Below are positions 35,371 to 44,355 of a stretch of DNA of 64,000 nucleotides, one piece after another. The position numbers and the translations under genes were made by a program. The stretch is from contig NZ_JACXBU010000005.1 of assembly GCF_014700075.1 (NCBI RefSeq), positions 124,001 to 188,000 of the forward strand. The letters run 5' to 3'. Positions within the stretch are counted from its first letter, which is position 1. Every line of letters begins with the position of its first letter. The stretch comes from Pseudomonas sp. JM0905a (GTDB lineage: Bacteria; Pseudomonadota; Gammaproteobacteria; Pseudomonadales; Pseudomonadaceae). Below the pieces are notes generated by a model that saw only the letters and a list, made by a program, of their open reading frames with translations, searched no databases and was not told the DNA's origin.

Positions 35371-35943
35371 ATGAGTCTGACCAGCGTCGCCCTGATCGTG
35401 GTTCTGCTACTGGTCGCCGCCTACGCGGTGATCCTCTACAACGCGCTGGTGCGTCTCAAACACGGTGTCGGCAAGGCCTGGTCGAACATCGAGGTGCTGC
35501 TCAAGCAACGCCATGACGAGCTGCCCAAGCTGGTGGAAACCTGCAAGCAGTACATGCAGCACGAGCGCACCACCCTGGAGCGGGTGATCACCGCGCGCAA
35601 CGCGGTGGCCAGCGCTCGCGAGAAGGGCGACATCGGCGCTCTCGGCCAGGCCGAAAGCGGCCTGCGCGCCGGCCTCGGGCAACTCTTCGCCCTGGCGGAG
35701 AACTACCCGCAGCTGAAGGCCAACGAAAGCTTCCAATTCCTCCAGCAGCGCATCAGTGGCCTGGAGAACGGCATCGCCGACCGCCGCGAGCTGTACAACG
35801 AGGCGGTGAACCTCAACAACGTGCGCATCGAGCAGTTTCCGGACGTGATCATCGCCGGCCTGTTCGGCTTCAAGGCCGCCGAGTTGCTGGAGTTCAGCGA
35901 GGCAGAAAAGGCCGACGTCGACCTCAAGAGCCTGTTCGGCTGA
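35371..35943 (+). CDS. LemA family protein
   Basis: The 190-residue protein has one N-terminal membrane helix (VALIVVLLLVAAYAVILYNALVRL) and then the long antiparallel helices of LemA proteins: KHGVGKAWSNIEVLLKQRHDELPKLVETCKQYMQHERTTLERVITARNAV and ENYPQLKANESFQFLQQRISGLENGIADRRELYNEAVNLNNVRIEQFPDVIIAGLFGFK. LemA proteins are inner-membrane with the coiled part in the cytoplasm or periplasm; their role is unknown. AAGGAGAAG precedes the ATG. The GIDE-domain gene starts one base after the stop, so the two are an operon. Confidence 0.92.
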   Translation: MSLTSVALIVVLLLVAAYAVILYNALVRLKHGVGKAWSNIEVLLKQRHDELPKLVETCKQYMQHERTTLERVITARNAVASAREKGDIGALGQAESGLRAGLGQLFALAENYPQLKANESFQFLQQRISGLENGIADRRELYNEAVNLNNVRIEQFPDVIIAGLFGFKAAELLEFSEAEKADVDLKSLFG

Positions 35944-35944
35944 C

Positions 35945-36847
35945 ATGGCGGTGGATGTCGCCGGGCTGGCCATCAGCCTGGGGTTCAGCCTTGGCGCTTT
36001 CGCCGGTGGCGGCTGGTGGTGCCTGCGCCGCCTGTCGCAGGCGCGGATGCTGCTGGATACCCCGACGTCGAAGATCCGCTCCGCCGCCCAGGGCTACGTG
36101 GAGCTGTACGGCATCCTGCACGAGCAGGGGGACGGCCAGCTCGCTGCACCGCTGACGGGCAAGCCCTGCCTGTGGTGGCGCTATCGGATCGAGGAATACA
36201 GCGAAAGCGGTAAGAGCAAGACCTGGCGGGTCGTGGACAGCGGTGTCAGCGATGCCTGGCTGCGCCTGGCCGATGCCACGGGCGAATGCCTGATCGATCC
36301 ACGCGGCGCCGAAGTGCGCCCGTCCTCCCGCGAGGTCTGGACGGGATCTTCACGTCATCCGCGTGGGCAGGCCAGGAGCGGCCTGGGTTCCTGGATCGGT
36401 AGCGGCGAGTACCGCTACACGGAAGAACGCTTGCATGCCGGGGAGCCGCTCTATGCCATCGGCGACTTCCACACCAGCGGTGGCGGCCGTCAGGGGCTGG
36501 ATCTGAACGCAGCACAGGGTGCCGTGATTCGCGAGTGGAAGGGCGACTTCACCGGCCTGCTGACGCGCTTCGACAGCAATGGCGATGGGCAGCTGGACGA
36601 GGCGGAATGGAACCGCGTGCGCCTGGCCGCGCAGCTGGAGGCCGAAGACCGGCATCGCCGTACCAGTGCGGCGCCGGCGATGAACCACATGCGCCGTCCC
36701 AGGGAGTCCCAGCCTTTCCTGCTCTCCAGCCATGGCGAAGACGTGCTGGCGCGGCAGTTTCGCTGGCAGGCGCTGTTCGGCGCGGTGTTTTGCGTGGGCG
36801 GGGCGGTGGCGACGGTCTATGTGCTGAGAGTGACTGGGCTCATGTGA
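35945..36847 (+). CDS. GIDE-domain membrane protein with an EF-hand loop
   Basis: The 300-residue protein has an N-terminal helix (GLAISLGFSLGAFAGGGWWCL), a GIDE (E3-ligase-like, MULAN-related) domain (TSKIRSAAQGYVELYGILHEQG...LTGKPCLWWRYRIEEYSESGKSKTWRVVDSG; YTEERLHAGEPLYAIGDFHTSGG) and a C-terminal membrane helix (ALFGAVFCVGGAVATVYVL). Inserted at about 215-227 is DSNGDGQLDEAE, a complete EF-hand calcium loop (D1, N3, D5, G6, L8, D9, E12). No RING domain is present, so ubiquitin ligase activity is not implied. It partners LemA next door. Function unknown. Confidence 0.85.
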   Translation: MAVDVAGLAISLGFSLGAFAGGGWWCLRRLSQARMLLDTPTSKIRSAAQGYVELYGILHEQGDGQLAAPLTGKPCLWWRYRIEEYSESGKSKTWRVVDSGVSDAWLRLADATGECLIDPRGAEVRPSSREVWTGSSRHPRGQARSGLGSWIGSGEYRYTEERLHAGEPLYAIGDFHTSGGGRQGLDLNAAQGAVIREWKGDFTGLLTRFDSNGDGQLDEAEWNRVRLAAQLEAEDRHRRTSAAPAMNHMRRPRESQPFLLSSHGEDVLARQFRWQALFGAVFCVGGAVATVYVLRVTGLM

Positions 36848-36952
36848 GCCGCTGTCCACTCGATGGGTTTCGCTTCGCTATACCGCATCCTACGAAAGCC
36901 ATAAAGGCGCCGTCCGGTAGGCTGGGTAGAGCCCGCGAAACTCATCGTTATC

Positions 36953-39019
36953 CTAGAGCGTCGCCGGGTTGGAGGCCGCATTGGACAGGCGCCGGGCCTG
37001 CTTGAGGTAGAGGGTGAGTTCGCGGGCGGGCAGGGGTTTGCTGTAGAGGTAGCCCTGACCCTCGTTGCAGCCCTGGGCAATGATGTAGGCCTCCTGCTCG
37101 GCGGTTTCCACACCTTCCGCAATCACCTGCATACCCAGGTTGCGCGCCAACTGGATGATGGCGCGGACGATGGTGGCGTCGTCCTCGTCTTCCAGCACGT
37201 CTTGCACGAAGCTCTTGTCGATCTTGATCTTGTCCAGCGGCAGGCTCTTCAGGTAGCTCAGCGACGAATAGCCGGTACCGAAGTCGTCGATCGCGATCAG
37301 CGCGCCGGAGCGGCGCAGGCTGAGCAGGTGCTGGGCGGCGGTGGAGATGTCTTCCATCAGGCCGGTTTCGGTGACTTCCATCTCCAGGCTGCGTTGCGGC
37401 AAGCGGTAGACCTGCAGCAGGTTGTTCACCACCCGCGGCAGTTCCGCGTGGTGCAGCTGCACGGTGGACAGGTTGATGGCCATGCGCAGTTCGGAGAAAC
37501 CCTGGTCGTGCCATTCGCGCAGTTGGCGGCAGGCCTGGTCCAGCACCCATTCGCCGATGGGGATGATCGAGCCGTTCTGCTCGGCCAGGGGGATGAACAG
37601 GTCCGGCGGCACGAATCCGTGCTGCGGATGCTGCCAGCGCAGTAGGGCTTCGACGCCCACGACGCGGTGGTCGCGGTAGTCCACCTGGGGTTGGTAGACC
37701 AAGTGCATCTCGCCACGGTTGAGGGCTTCGCGCAGATCCTTCTCCAGCTCGCGGCGGCGGCGCATCTCGCTGTCGACGCTGGCGATGTAGAACTGATAGC
37801 GGTTGCGCGAGCGGCTCTTGGCCAGGGTCATGGTCTGTTCGGCTTTCTGCAGCAGCTTCTCGGTGCTGTCGCCATCCTCGGGGAAGAGGGTGATGCCGAT
37901 GGTGGCGCGCAGGCGCACTTCCTGCTGCTCCAGGGAGAAGGCCACTTCCAGGTCGTCCAGCACGGCCTGGGCCAGTTCGGCGGCCTCGTAGGGCTGCTCG
38001 ATATCGGCCTGGACCAGGGCGAATTGGTCGCCACCCAGGCGCGCCAGGGCGCCGAGACGGCCGCTGTGGCCGCGCAGGCGGTCGGCCAGGGCGATCAGCA
38101 GCTGGTCGCCGGTCTGGTAGCTGAACTGTTCGTTGACGCCCTTGAAGTCGTCCAGGCCCACACAGAGCACGGCCACGCGCCGCTGCAGGCGGCCGGCGTC
38201 GTCGAGGATCTGGTCGAGCTGCTGTTGCAGTTGCTGGCGGTTGGGCAAGCCGGTGAGGAAGTCGTACTGGGCCATGCGCAGCAGGCTGTTCTCGGCTTCG
38301 CGACGCAGATGGGTGTTGCGTTCGATGGAGGCCAGCAGGTCGTTGGCGGTGTTTATCCACAGGCCCAGTTCGTTCTTTTCGTTGCCCTTGAGCATGGGCA
38401 GCTTGTGTTCGCTGGGGCGGTCGGGATTGATGCTGGACAGGTGCTCGATGATCTTCGACAAGGGCTTGGTCAGCAGCCAGTGGTACACGAGGTAGAGCAC
38501 CAGGCCCATGGCCAGGGCGCGCAGTACGCCGGAGATGAAGATGATCACCGAGCTGGTGACGAAGTCTTCGCCGTAGGGGGCGGTGTCGAGGGTGATGCTG
38601 AGGTCGCCGTAGTACTCGCTGTAGGGGCTGCGGCCGACCAGTTGGGTGGTGAAGGTCTGTTCCTTGTCGAGGATGGGGTCGGTCAGCCAGCGGGTCGGCA
38701 GCTCCATCAGCGGCCGGTCCTTCTCCGCCAGCATGGGTTCGTTGGGGTGGCCGATGGAGGCGTGGCGGACCGATTCGTGCTGGAACAGACCCTCGATCAC
38801 CTGCATGCCCATCTCGCGATCCAGGCTGTAGACCGCCTGGGTCGAAGGATCGCGGAACATGCCGAGGATCCGGTTGGCGTCATTGGAGACGGCCTGCCGT
38901 GTCTTATAGACATCGAACACGATCTGCGCGCAGCTCAGCACCACACCGACAACCAGTGCGGACAGCAGCACCACGCGCAGCAGCTTCAGTGACAAGCTGT
39001 GTTTGAGATCCAGCTTCAA
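36953..39019 (-). CDS. bifA: cyclic-di-GMP phosphodiesterase BifA
   Basis: The 688-residue protein matches BifA in length and layout. TM1 is VVLLSALVVGVVLSCAQIVFDVY, followed by a ~120-residue periplasmic domain, TM2 (SVIIFISGVLRALAMGLVLYLVYHWLL), a linker, a GGDEF domain whose signature is degenerate (RLGGDQFAL) and an intact EAL domain (VGVEALLRWQHP, LRMAINLSTVQLHH, IDDFGTGYSSLSYLKSLPLDKIKIDKSFV, AEGVETAEQ). It should hydrolyse c-di-GMP and not make it; in P. aeruginosa loss of BifA causes hyperbiofilm and lost swarming. Position between the LemA/GIDE pair and sodB agrees with PA4367. Confidence 0.93.
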   Translation of the reverse strand: MKLDLKHSLSLKLLRVVLLSALVVGVVLSCAQIVFDVYKTRQAVSNDANRILGMFRDPSTQAVYSLDREMGMQVIEGLFQHESVRHASIGHPNEPMLAEKDRPLMELPTRWLTDPILDKEQTFTTQLVGRSPYSEYYGDLSITLDTAPYGEDFVTSSVIIFISGVLRALAMGLVLYLVYHWLLTKPLSKIIEHLSSINPDRPSEHKLPMLKGNEKNELGLWINTANDLLASIERNTHLRREAENSLLRMAQYDFLTGLPNRQQLQQQLDQILDDAGRLQRRVAVLCVGLDDFKGVNEQFSYQTGDQLLIALADRLRGHSGRLGALARLGGDQFALVQADIEQPYEAAELAQAVLDDLEVAFSLEQQEVRLRATIGITLFPEDGDSTEKLLQKAEQTMTLAKSRSRNRYQFYIASVDSEMRRRRELEKDLREALNRGEMHLVYQPQVDYRDHRVVGVEALLRWQHPQHGFVPPDLFIPLAEQNGSIIPIGEWVLDQACRQLREWHDQGFSELRMAINLSTVQLHHAELPRVVNNLLQVYRLPQRSLEMEVTETGLMEDISTAAQHLLSLRRSGALIAIDDFGTGYSSLSYLKSLPLDKIKIDKSFVQDVLEDEDDATIVRAIIQLARNLGMQVIAEGVETAEQEAYIIAQGCNEGQGYLYSKPLPARELTLYLKQARRLSNAASNPATL

Positions 39020-39261
39020 ATGGAAATTCCTTGTTCGATGCCGCCAGGCGTCAGACGGGTGTGAGTATTGGCAAACAGGCCCTGGCCGTCAAAGGGCCAG
39101 TATGTGATTGCCACTATTCAATACGCCGACCCAATGACGCGATCGCCGCATTCATTTCCCCCTCGTCTTTATGTCGGTGCGAACAGGTCCGAGCTTGAGG
39201 GGGTGTCCGACAATTTTTCCCTTGTACCGCAGCAAGACGACGAATGACGCACAAAAATGAA

Positions 39262-39286
39262 GAAACCCGGCGAATGGCCGGGTTTC
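39262..39286 (-). terminator. intrinsic terminator of sodB
   Basis: GAAACCCGGC and its exact complement (39277-39286) flank a 5-base loop; on the minus strand the stem is followed by TTCATTTTTG. It lies 20 bp past the sodB stop. Confidence 0.88.
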
Positions 39287-39306
39287 CCTTACCGCTGGAG
39301 CGGGTC

Positions 39307-39888
39307 TCAGGCTGCGTAGTTCTTGGCTACGAAGTCCCAGTTGACCAGGTTCCAGAAGGCCTCTACGTACTTCGGACGCAGGTTGCGGTAGTCGATGTAG
39401 TAGGCGTGTTCCCATACGTCGCAGGTCAGCAGCGGGGTGTCGCCGCTGGTCAGCGGGCAGCCGGCGCCGATGGTGCTGGCCAGGGCCAGGGAGCCGTCGG
39501 CCTTCTTCACCAGCCAGCCCCAGCCGGAACCGAAGGTACCGATGGAGGTCTTGCTGAACTCTTCCTTGAACTTGTCGAAGGAACCGAAAGCGGCATTGAT
39601 GGCGTCAGCCAGGGCGCCGGTGGGCTGACCACCGCCGTTCGGGCTCAGGCAGTTCCAGTAGAAGGTGTGGTTCCAGATCTGGGCTGCGTTGTTGAAGATG
39701 CCGCCGGAAGAGGTCTTGATGATGTCTTCCAGGCTCTTGCCTTCGTACTCGGTGCCCGGAACCAGGTTGTTCAGGTTTACCACGTAGGCGTTGTGGTGCT
39801 TGCCGTGGTGGAATTCCAGGGTCTCGGCGGACAGGTGCGGTTCGAGGGCGTTTTTCTCGTAGGGCAGCGGCGGCAATTCGAAAGCCAT
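39307..39888 (-). CDS. sodB: iron superoxide dismutase
   Basis: From [18 protein letters not shown] (39888; AAGGAGAT upstream) the protein has 193 residues. Metal ligands are in [13 protein letters not shown] (His27), [11 protein letters not shown] (His74) and [13 protein letters not shown] (Asp157, His161 approximately). [17 protein letters not shown] and Fe-type residues support FeSOD rather than MnSOD. It converts superoxide to H2O2 and O2 in the cytoplasm. An in-frame ATG five codons earlier is inside the RBS region. It is followed by its own terminator. Confidence 0.97.
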   Translation of the reverse strand: MAFELPPLPYEKNALEPHLSAETLEFHHGKHHNAYVVNLNNLVPGTEYEGKSLEDIIKTSSGGIFNNAAQIWNHTFYWNCLSPNGGGQPTGALADAINAAFGSFDKFKEEFSKTSIGTFGSGWGWLVKKADGSLALASTIGAGCPLTSGDTPLLTCDVWEHAYYIDYRNLRPKYVEAFWNLVNWDFVAKNYAA

Positions 39889-40014
39889 GTCTATCTCCTT
39901 CATCAGGTCGGGATTTTTGCGCGAGGCGCGGGGCCGTTCACGGTCGGCCGAGAATGCGGCTGCGAGTTCGTACTCATTCTTGCCGCGAAGTCCGGATCAT
40001 AGCACCGGGCATAG

Positions 40015-40047
40015 GGCTTAACCACGCAGCAAGTGTGTGGTTAAGCC
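40015..40047. repeat. 11-bp-arm inverted repeat between sodB and argO
   Basis: GGCTTAACCAC (40015-40025) and its exact complement (40037-40047) are separated by 11 bases. It lies 47 bp past the exporter stop (minus strand) and about 127 bp ahead of sodB. No T-tract follows, so it could be a protein-binding site or a non-canonical 3-prime hairpin. Confidence 0.75.
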
Positions 40048-40093
40048 ATGGCCGGCGGCTCTGGCACGCCTATCCCATCTGGACCTTCCGAGC

Positions 40094-40696
40094 TCAGATA
40101 CCGTTCACCAATTGTGCGGCCATGCCGAACATCATCATTGCCACTGCCAGGTCGAGCAGGCGCCAGGTGGCAGGCCGCGCCAGCCAGGGGGCGAGCCAGG
40201 CGGCGCCGAGCGCCAGGGCGAAGAACCACACCAGCGAGGCGCTGGCCGCGCCCAGGGCGTAGGCGCCGGGGACCGTCTGCTGCGCACCGAGGGAGCCGAT
40301 CAGCAGCACGGTGTCGAGGTAGACGTGGGGGTTGAGCAGGGTCACTGCCAGGGCCGCCAGCAGCACGGCGCGGCGCGAGCGGGGGCCGGCTTCACTTGAC
40401 TGGTCGAGCACGCTGGGGCTGATGGCGCGGCGCAGCGCCTGTATGCCGTACCAGAGCAGGAAGGCCACGCCGCCCCAACGGGCGATGGCGAGCAGCAGGG
40501 GGTTTTGCGCAAGCAAGGTCGCCAGGCCGAAGACACCGGCGCTGACCAGCAGCGCGTCGCACAGCACGCACAGGGCGGCCACGGGCAGGTGATGCTCGCG
40601 GCGCAGGCTCTGGGCCAGCACGAAGGCGTTCTGGGCGCCGATGGCGATGATCAGGCCGGCCGCCATCAACAGACCGTTCAGGTAGCTCTGCCACAT
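40094..40696 (-). CDS. argO: LysE/ArgO-family amino acid exporter
   Basis: The ATG at 40696 gives 200 residues with six membrane helices. The family pattern is clear: LNGLLMAAGLIIAIGAQNAFVLAQSLRREHHLPVAALCVLCDALLVSAGVFGLA, the PHVYLDTVLLIGSLG signature and a hydrophobic C-terminal half. It exports basic amino acids such as arginine or lysine across the inner membrane. The nearby divergent argP gene encodes the usual activator of argO, which supports the assignment. The ACT-domain gene ends 5 bp upstream on the same strand, so both are probably cotranscribed. Confidence 0.88.
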   Translation of the reverse strand: MWQSYLNGLLMAAGLIIAIGAQNAFVLAQSLRREHHLPVAALCVLCDALLVSAGVFGLATLLAQNPLLLAIARWGGVAFLLWYGIQALRRAISPSVLDQSSEAGPRSRRAVLLAALAVTLLNPHVYLDTVLLIGSLGAQQTVPGAYALGAASASLVWFFALALGAAWLAPWLARPATWRLLDLAVAMMMFGMAAQLVNGI

Positions 40697-40701
40697 GGCG
40701 T

Positions 40702-41109
40702 TCACTCCGGCTGGGCGTTGGCCGCCAGGGCCCGCAGGGTGGAAACGGCGCGCTCGGCGTCTTCGCTGGCGACGAACAGGTGGTCGTGGAAATAGCCGGC
40801 TACCACGTTGCAGCTCACGCCAGCCTGGGCCAGCGCGGCGGCGAAGGTGGCGGTCAGGCCGACAGCGCTGAGGGACGAGTGCACCTGGAGGGTGATCCAC
40901 GCAGCGGTGTAGTCGTAGGAGAGGCCAAGGCGATCGGCCTCGTCGCGCTCGAGGATCACCGTCAGGCCTTCCTGCTCGCGGAAGGTGCCCAGCGGCACGC
41001 TGCCCTGCAGGCGGGCGGCGTCGTCCAGGGTGCAGAACACGTACTGGCCGGGGTTGAGCTGCGGCGACATGTTGCGGATCAGGGTGGAGAGAGCGGTTTC
41101 GCCGGCCAT
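40702..41109 (-). CDS. ACT-domain protein
   Basis: The 135-residue protein (start MAGETALSTLIRNMSPQL) has two ACT-like halves: PGQYVFCTLDDAARLQGSVPLGTFREQEGLTVILERDEADRLGLSYD and WITLQVHSSLSAVGLTATFAAALAQAGVSCNVVAGYFHDHLFVASEDAERAVSTL. ACT domains bind amino acids. Such proteins are sometimes annotated as putative amino-acid-binding regulators. It sits between argO and argP, suggesting a role in basic amino acid sensing or balance; no enzymatic domain is present. It is convergent with nothing and transcribed divergently from argP. Confidence 0.85.
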   Translation of the reverse strand: MAGETALSTLIRNMSPQLNPGQYVFCTLDDAARLQGSVPLGTFREQEGLTVILERDEADRLGLSYDYTAAWITLQVHSSLSAVGLTATFAAALAQAGVSCNVVAGYFHDHLFVASEDAERAVSTLRALAANAQPE

Positions 41110-41208
41110 GGTGCGTCCTTCGATAAGGCAGTTGGGATGTGGCGAGTCTGGGGCGCGGCAATGTATAAGGAAAACGAATATTGCTGATCTCTCATTAGGA
41201 AAACTGAT

Positions 41209-42108
41209 TTGTTCGACTACAAGTTGCTGTCCGCCCTGGCGGCTGTGGTGGAGCAGGGTGGTTTCGAGCGCGCGGCCCAGTTGCTGGGCCTGTCGCAATC
41301 CGCGGTGTCGCAGCGCATCAAGTTGCTGGAGGCGCGGGTAGGCCAACCGGTATTGGTGCGCGCTACGCCACCGGCTCCTACCGAGGTGGGCACCCGCCTG
41401 CTCAACCATGTGCAGCAGGTGCGCCTGCTGGAGCGCGACCTGCAACGCCAGGTGCCAGCCCTGGAAGAGGGCGGCCTGCCGGAGCGCCTGCGCATCGCTC
41501 TCAATGCCGACAGCCTGGCCACCTGGTGGGCGGTCGCCGTGGGTGACTTCTGCGCCGAGCAACGGGTGCTGATGGAACTGGTCGTGGAAGACCAGGAAGT
41601 GGGCCTCAAGCGTATGCGTGCCGGCGAGGTCGCGGCCTGTGTCTGCGCCGCCGAGCGCCCGGTGGCCGGGGCGCGCAGCCTGCCGTTGGGCGCCATGCGT
41701 TATCGTGCGCTGGCCAGCCCGGCCTTCATCGAGCGGCATTTCCCCAAGGGGGTGACGCCCCAGGCCCTGGCCCGCTCACCGGCTATCGTCTTCGGCCCGG
41801 ATGACCTGTTGCAGCATCGCTATTTGGCGGGGCTGGGCGTCGAGGGCGGCTTCGTCCATCACCTGTGCCCCTCTTCCGAAGGCTTCGTGCGACTGACCGA
41901 AGGCGGGCTGGGCTGGGGACTGGTGCCCGAGCAGCAAGTGGGGGCGCAACTGGCGAGGGGCGAATTACAGGAACTGATTCCCGACCACCCCATCGACGTG
42001 CCGCTCTACTGGCACCACTGGCGCCATGGCGGCGAGTTGCTCGGCCTGCTCACCGACCATCTGGCGGCTGCAGCGGGCCGTTGGCTGGTGCCCTTGGCCT
42101 CGCAATGA
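41209..42108 (+). CDS. argP: LysR-type regulator ArgP (IciA)
   Basis: The 299-residue protein begins at TTG (FDYKLLSALAAVVEQGGFERAAQLLGLSQSAVSQRIKLLEARVGQPVLVR, a clear LysR helix-turn-helix). TTAGGA sits 8 bp before it, and no ATG fits. The effector domain with ALNADSLATWWAVAVGDF and FGPDDLLQHRYLAGLGVEG matches ArgP/IciA. ArgP activates argO with arginine and is antagonised by lysine in E. coli. It is divergent from the ACT-protein/argO pair; the shared 99-bp AT-rich gap should hold its binding site. Confidence 0.92.
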   Translation: MFDYKLLSALAAVVEQGGFERAAQLLGLSQSAVSQRIKLLEARVGQPVLVRATPPAPTEVGTRLLNHVQQVRLLERDLQRQVPALEEGGLPERLRIALNADSLATWWAVAVGDFCAEQRVLMELVVEDQEVGLKRMRAGEVAACVCAAERPVAGARSLPLGAMRYRALASPAFIERHFPKGVTPQALARSPAIVFGPDDLLQHRYLAGLGVEGGFVHHLCPSSEGFVRLTEGGLGWGLVPEQQVGAQLARGELQELIPDHPIDVPLYWHHWRHGGELLGLLTDHLAAAAGRWLVPLASQ

Positions 42109-42132
42109 CAGCGGTGCGTGCACCCCGGATGT

Positions 42133-43191
42133 TCAGGTGATGCGAATGGACCCGGAGCCCGGCAACTGCTCCACGCAGCGCTCCCCCATCAGCTGCGAAG
42201 GCGTGAAATAGCCGCCTTCACCCTGGTAATCCAGCAGATGGCGCACCGTATGGAGCACGCCATGCACCGTCACCTGGTAGCCGTTGGCGGTTTCCAGGTG
42301 CGCAACGCGGCGCTCCCCGGCGGCATTGCGCACTTCACCCCAGACCCAGGTGGGGCGACGCAGGCGGGTGGTTTCGTCCGGTCCCGCGACGTTCCGGGTC
42401 ACCAGCCCCTTCAACCTGGCCTGTATCCAGTCGCCGGCCAGCAGGCCGCGCAGCGGGTCGATGAGGCGCATGCCGAATGCCACGGCGGCGGGCGCCGGCA
42501 GGTAGACCTCGATATTGGGAATGCCGGTGGAATAGAAGGCGGTGGCCACATCGCCCCAGGGAATGGTCACGGCAGATTTCGCGCCACGGCCGAAGTCGAT
42601 CTCGCGGCGCCGGTGCCCCAGGGGCACCGGGCGCAGCCGGCCGTTCTCCCGCACCTGGCCGCCCAGGGCCAGCCCTTCGATGCTGGTCTTGGCGGTGCCG
42701 GGGGACAATCCGCTGTCGGAGTCGAAGCCGAGCGCCAGGTGCGTGGCGTCGGGCAGGGCGGTCTTGAGACAGGCTGCCACGCAGTCGGTGGGAATAACGT
42801 CGAAGCCGGCGCCTGGGCAGATCACGATGCCGGCTTTGCGCGCCGCCGCGTCCTGGGCATGGGCGAGGGCGAACACAGTGATCTCGCCGGTGATGTCCAG
42901 GTAATGCGCGCCGTTGGCCAGGCAAGCCTGGATCATCGGCGTGCTGGTGGCGGAGAACGGGCCGGCGCAGTGGGCGACCACCGAGACGCCTTCCAGGCGT
43001 TCGGCGGCGTGGGCCGGGTCGTCCAGGTCGAAGACCCGGGTCGGCAGGCCGAGGCGGCTGCCCAGGGCTTCCAGCCGGGCGGGGTCGCGACCGGCGAGGA
43101 TCGGCGTCAGTCCTTGTTGCAGGGCGTGCTCGGCCACCAGTTGGCCGGTGTAGCCGTAGGCGCCATATATCATCCAGGTCCTGGTGTTCAC
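42133..43191 (-). CDS. saccharopine dehydrogenase-like NAD(P)-binding protein (trans-acting enoyl reductase type)
   Basis: Starting at GTG 43191 (AAGGAA upstream) the protein has 352 residues. The N-terminal Rossmann fold reads MIYGAYGYTGQLVAEHALQQGLTPILAGRDPARLEALGSRLGL, followed by VVAHCAGPFS and CPGAGFDVIPTDC, the signature of saccharopine-dehydrogenase-like reductases of the Rv2449c/enoyl-reductase group. The reaction is unknown; lipid or ketone reduction is likely by analogy. No polyketide or lysine-pathway gene is nearby. It is convergent with argP, 24 bp between stops. Confidence 0.82.
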   Translation of the reverse strand: MNTRTWMIYGAYGYTGQLVAEHALQQGLTPILAGRDPARLEALGSRLGLPTRVFDLDDPAHAAERLEGVSVVAHCAGPFSATSTPMIQACLANGAHYLDITGEITVFALAHAQDAAARKAGIVICPGAGFDVIPTDCVAACLKTALPDATHLALGFDSDSGLSPGTAKTSIEGLALGGQVRENGRLRPVPLGHRRREIDFGRGAKSAVTIPWGDVATAFYSTGIPNIEVYLPAPAAVAFGMRLIDPLRGLLAGDWIQARLKGLVTRNVAGPDETTRLRRPTWVWGEVRNAAGERRVAHLETANGYQVTVHGVLHTVRHLLDYQGEGGYFTPSQLMGERCVEQLPGSGSIRIT

Positions 43192-43365
43192 TGCGCGGTT
43201 CCTTGGGGGGATTCGCAGACAAAGGTAGCCCACGGCGTTGGTTCGGGCGGGAACGATGGAAGGGGATTGCGTTCAGAGTCGTTCTATTGGCTCGCGACGC
43301 CACACCAGGCTGGTGCCCGGGCTGCTAGAGTCGCGGGCATCACGACGCATGGCAGGGGACCATAG

Positions 43366-44355
43366 ATGAAGATTCTGGTGACGGGGGCGAGTGGGTTCAT
43401 CGGCGGACGCTTCGCGCGTTTCGCCCTGGAGCAGGGACTCGATGTGCGGGTGAACGGCCGCCGTCCGGAAGGCGTGGAGCATCTGGTCAAGCGTGGCGCC
43501 GAATTCATCCAGGGCGATTTGTCGGACCCGGAGCTGGTGCTGGGCCTGTGCGATGACGTCGATGCGGTGGTGCATTGCGCCGGCGCCGTGGGTGTCTGGG
43601 GCAAGTACGAACACTTCCACCAGGCCAACGTCCAGGTCACCGAGAACGTGGTGGAAGCCTGCCTGAAGCAGCGGGTGCGGCGCCTGGTTCACCTGTCGTC
43701 CCCCTCGGTCTACTTCGATGGTCGCTCCCATGTGGGCATTCGTGAAGAGCAGGTCCCCAAACGCTTCTCCGACCACTACGGCGCCACCAAGTACCTGGCG
43801 GAGCAGAAGGTCTTCGCCGCTGAGGAGTTCGGTCTGGAGGTCATCGCCTTCCGCCCGCGCTTCGTCACCGGCGCCGGTGACACCAGCATCTTCCCGCGGC
43901 TGATCGCCATGCAGCGCAAGGGCCGCCTGAAGATCATCGGCAACGGCCTGAACAAGGTCGACTTCACCAGCGTGCAGAACCTCAACGACGCCCTGCTCAG
44001 CGGCCTGCTGGCCACCGGCCCGGCGCTGGGGCAGGTCTACAACATCAGCAACGGCCAGCCGGTGCCGATCTGGGACGTCATCAACTACGTGTTTCGCAAG
44101 CTGGGTGTGGCGCAGGTGAGCCGCCACGTTCCCTATGGCCTGGCCTACAGCGCCGCGCTGGTGAACGAGTCCGTCTGCCGGATTCTACCGGGCCGGCCGG
44201 AGCCGTCGCTCTATCGGCTGGCCGTGGCGGTGATGGCCAAGGACTTCTCCCTGGACATCAGCCGTGCCCGGCAATACCTGGAGTACGAGCCAAGAGTGAA
44301 CGTGTGGACAGCGCTGGACGAGTTCTGCGCCTGGTGGGGCGCCCAGCAGCCCTAG
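43366..44355 (+). CDS. NAD(P)-dependent epimerase/dehydratase (extended SDR)
   Basis: The 329-residue protein starts MKILVTGASGFIGGRFARFALEQG (GxxGxxG, residues 7-13). It has VVHCAGAVGVWGKYEHFHQANVQVTENVVEAC, LVHLSSPSVYFDG and the catalytic YGATKYLAEQ (Tyr-x-x-x-Lys). The C-terminal half (VDFTSVQNLNDALLSGLLA, YNISNGQPVPIWDVINYVFRKLG) resembles 3-beta-hydroxysteroid-dehydrogenase-like epimerases. The substrate may be a sterol-like or sugar-nucleotide molecule; it cannot be fixed. It matches the PA4361-type gene of this chromosomal region. Its stop overlaps the stop of the next, convergent gene by 3 bases. Confidence 0.87.
   Translation: MKILVTGASGFIGGRFARFALEQGLDVRVNGRRPEGVEHLVKRGAEFIQGDLSDPELVLGLCDDVDAVVHCAGAVGVWGKYEHFHQANVQVTENVVEACLKQRVRRLVHLSSPSVYFDGRSHVGIREEQVPKRFSDHYGATKYLAEQKVFAAEEFGLEVIAFRPRFVTGAGDTSIFPRLIAMQRKGRLKIIGNGLNKVDFTSVQNLNDALLSGLLATGPALGQVYNISNGQPVPIWDVINYVFRKLGVAQVSRHVPYGLAYSAALVNESVCRILPGRPEPSLYRLAVAVMAKDFSLDISRARQYLEYEPRVNVWTALDEFCAWWGAQQP

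Noticed and set aside
41168..41204. Repeated AGGAAAAC in the argP-ACT gap as regulator binding sites
   Set aside because: The second copy is the probable ribosome binding site of argP; 29-bp spacing does not match a LysR T-N11-A dyad, so no site is called.
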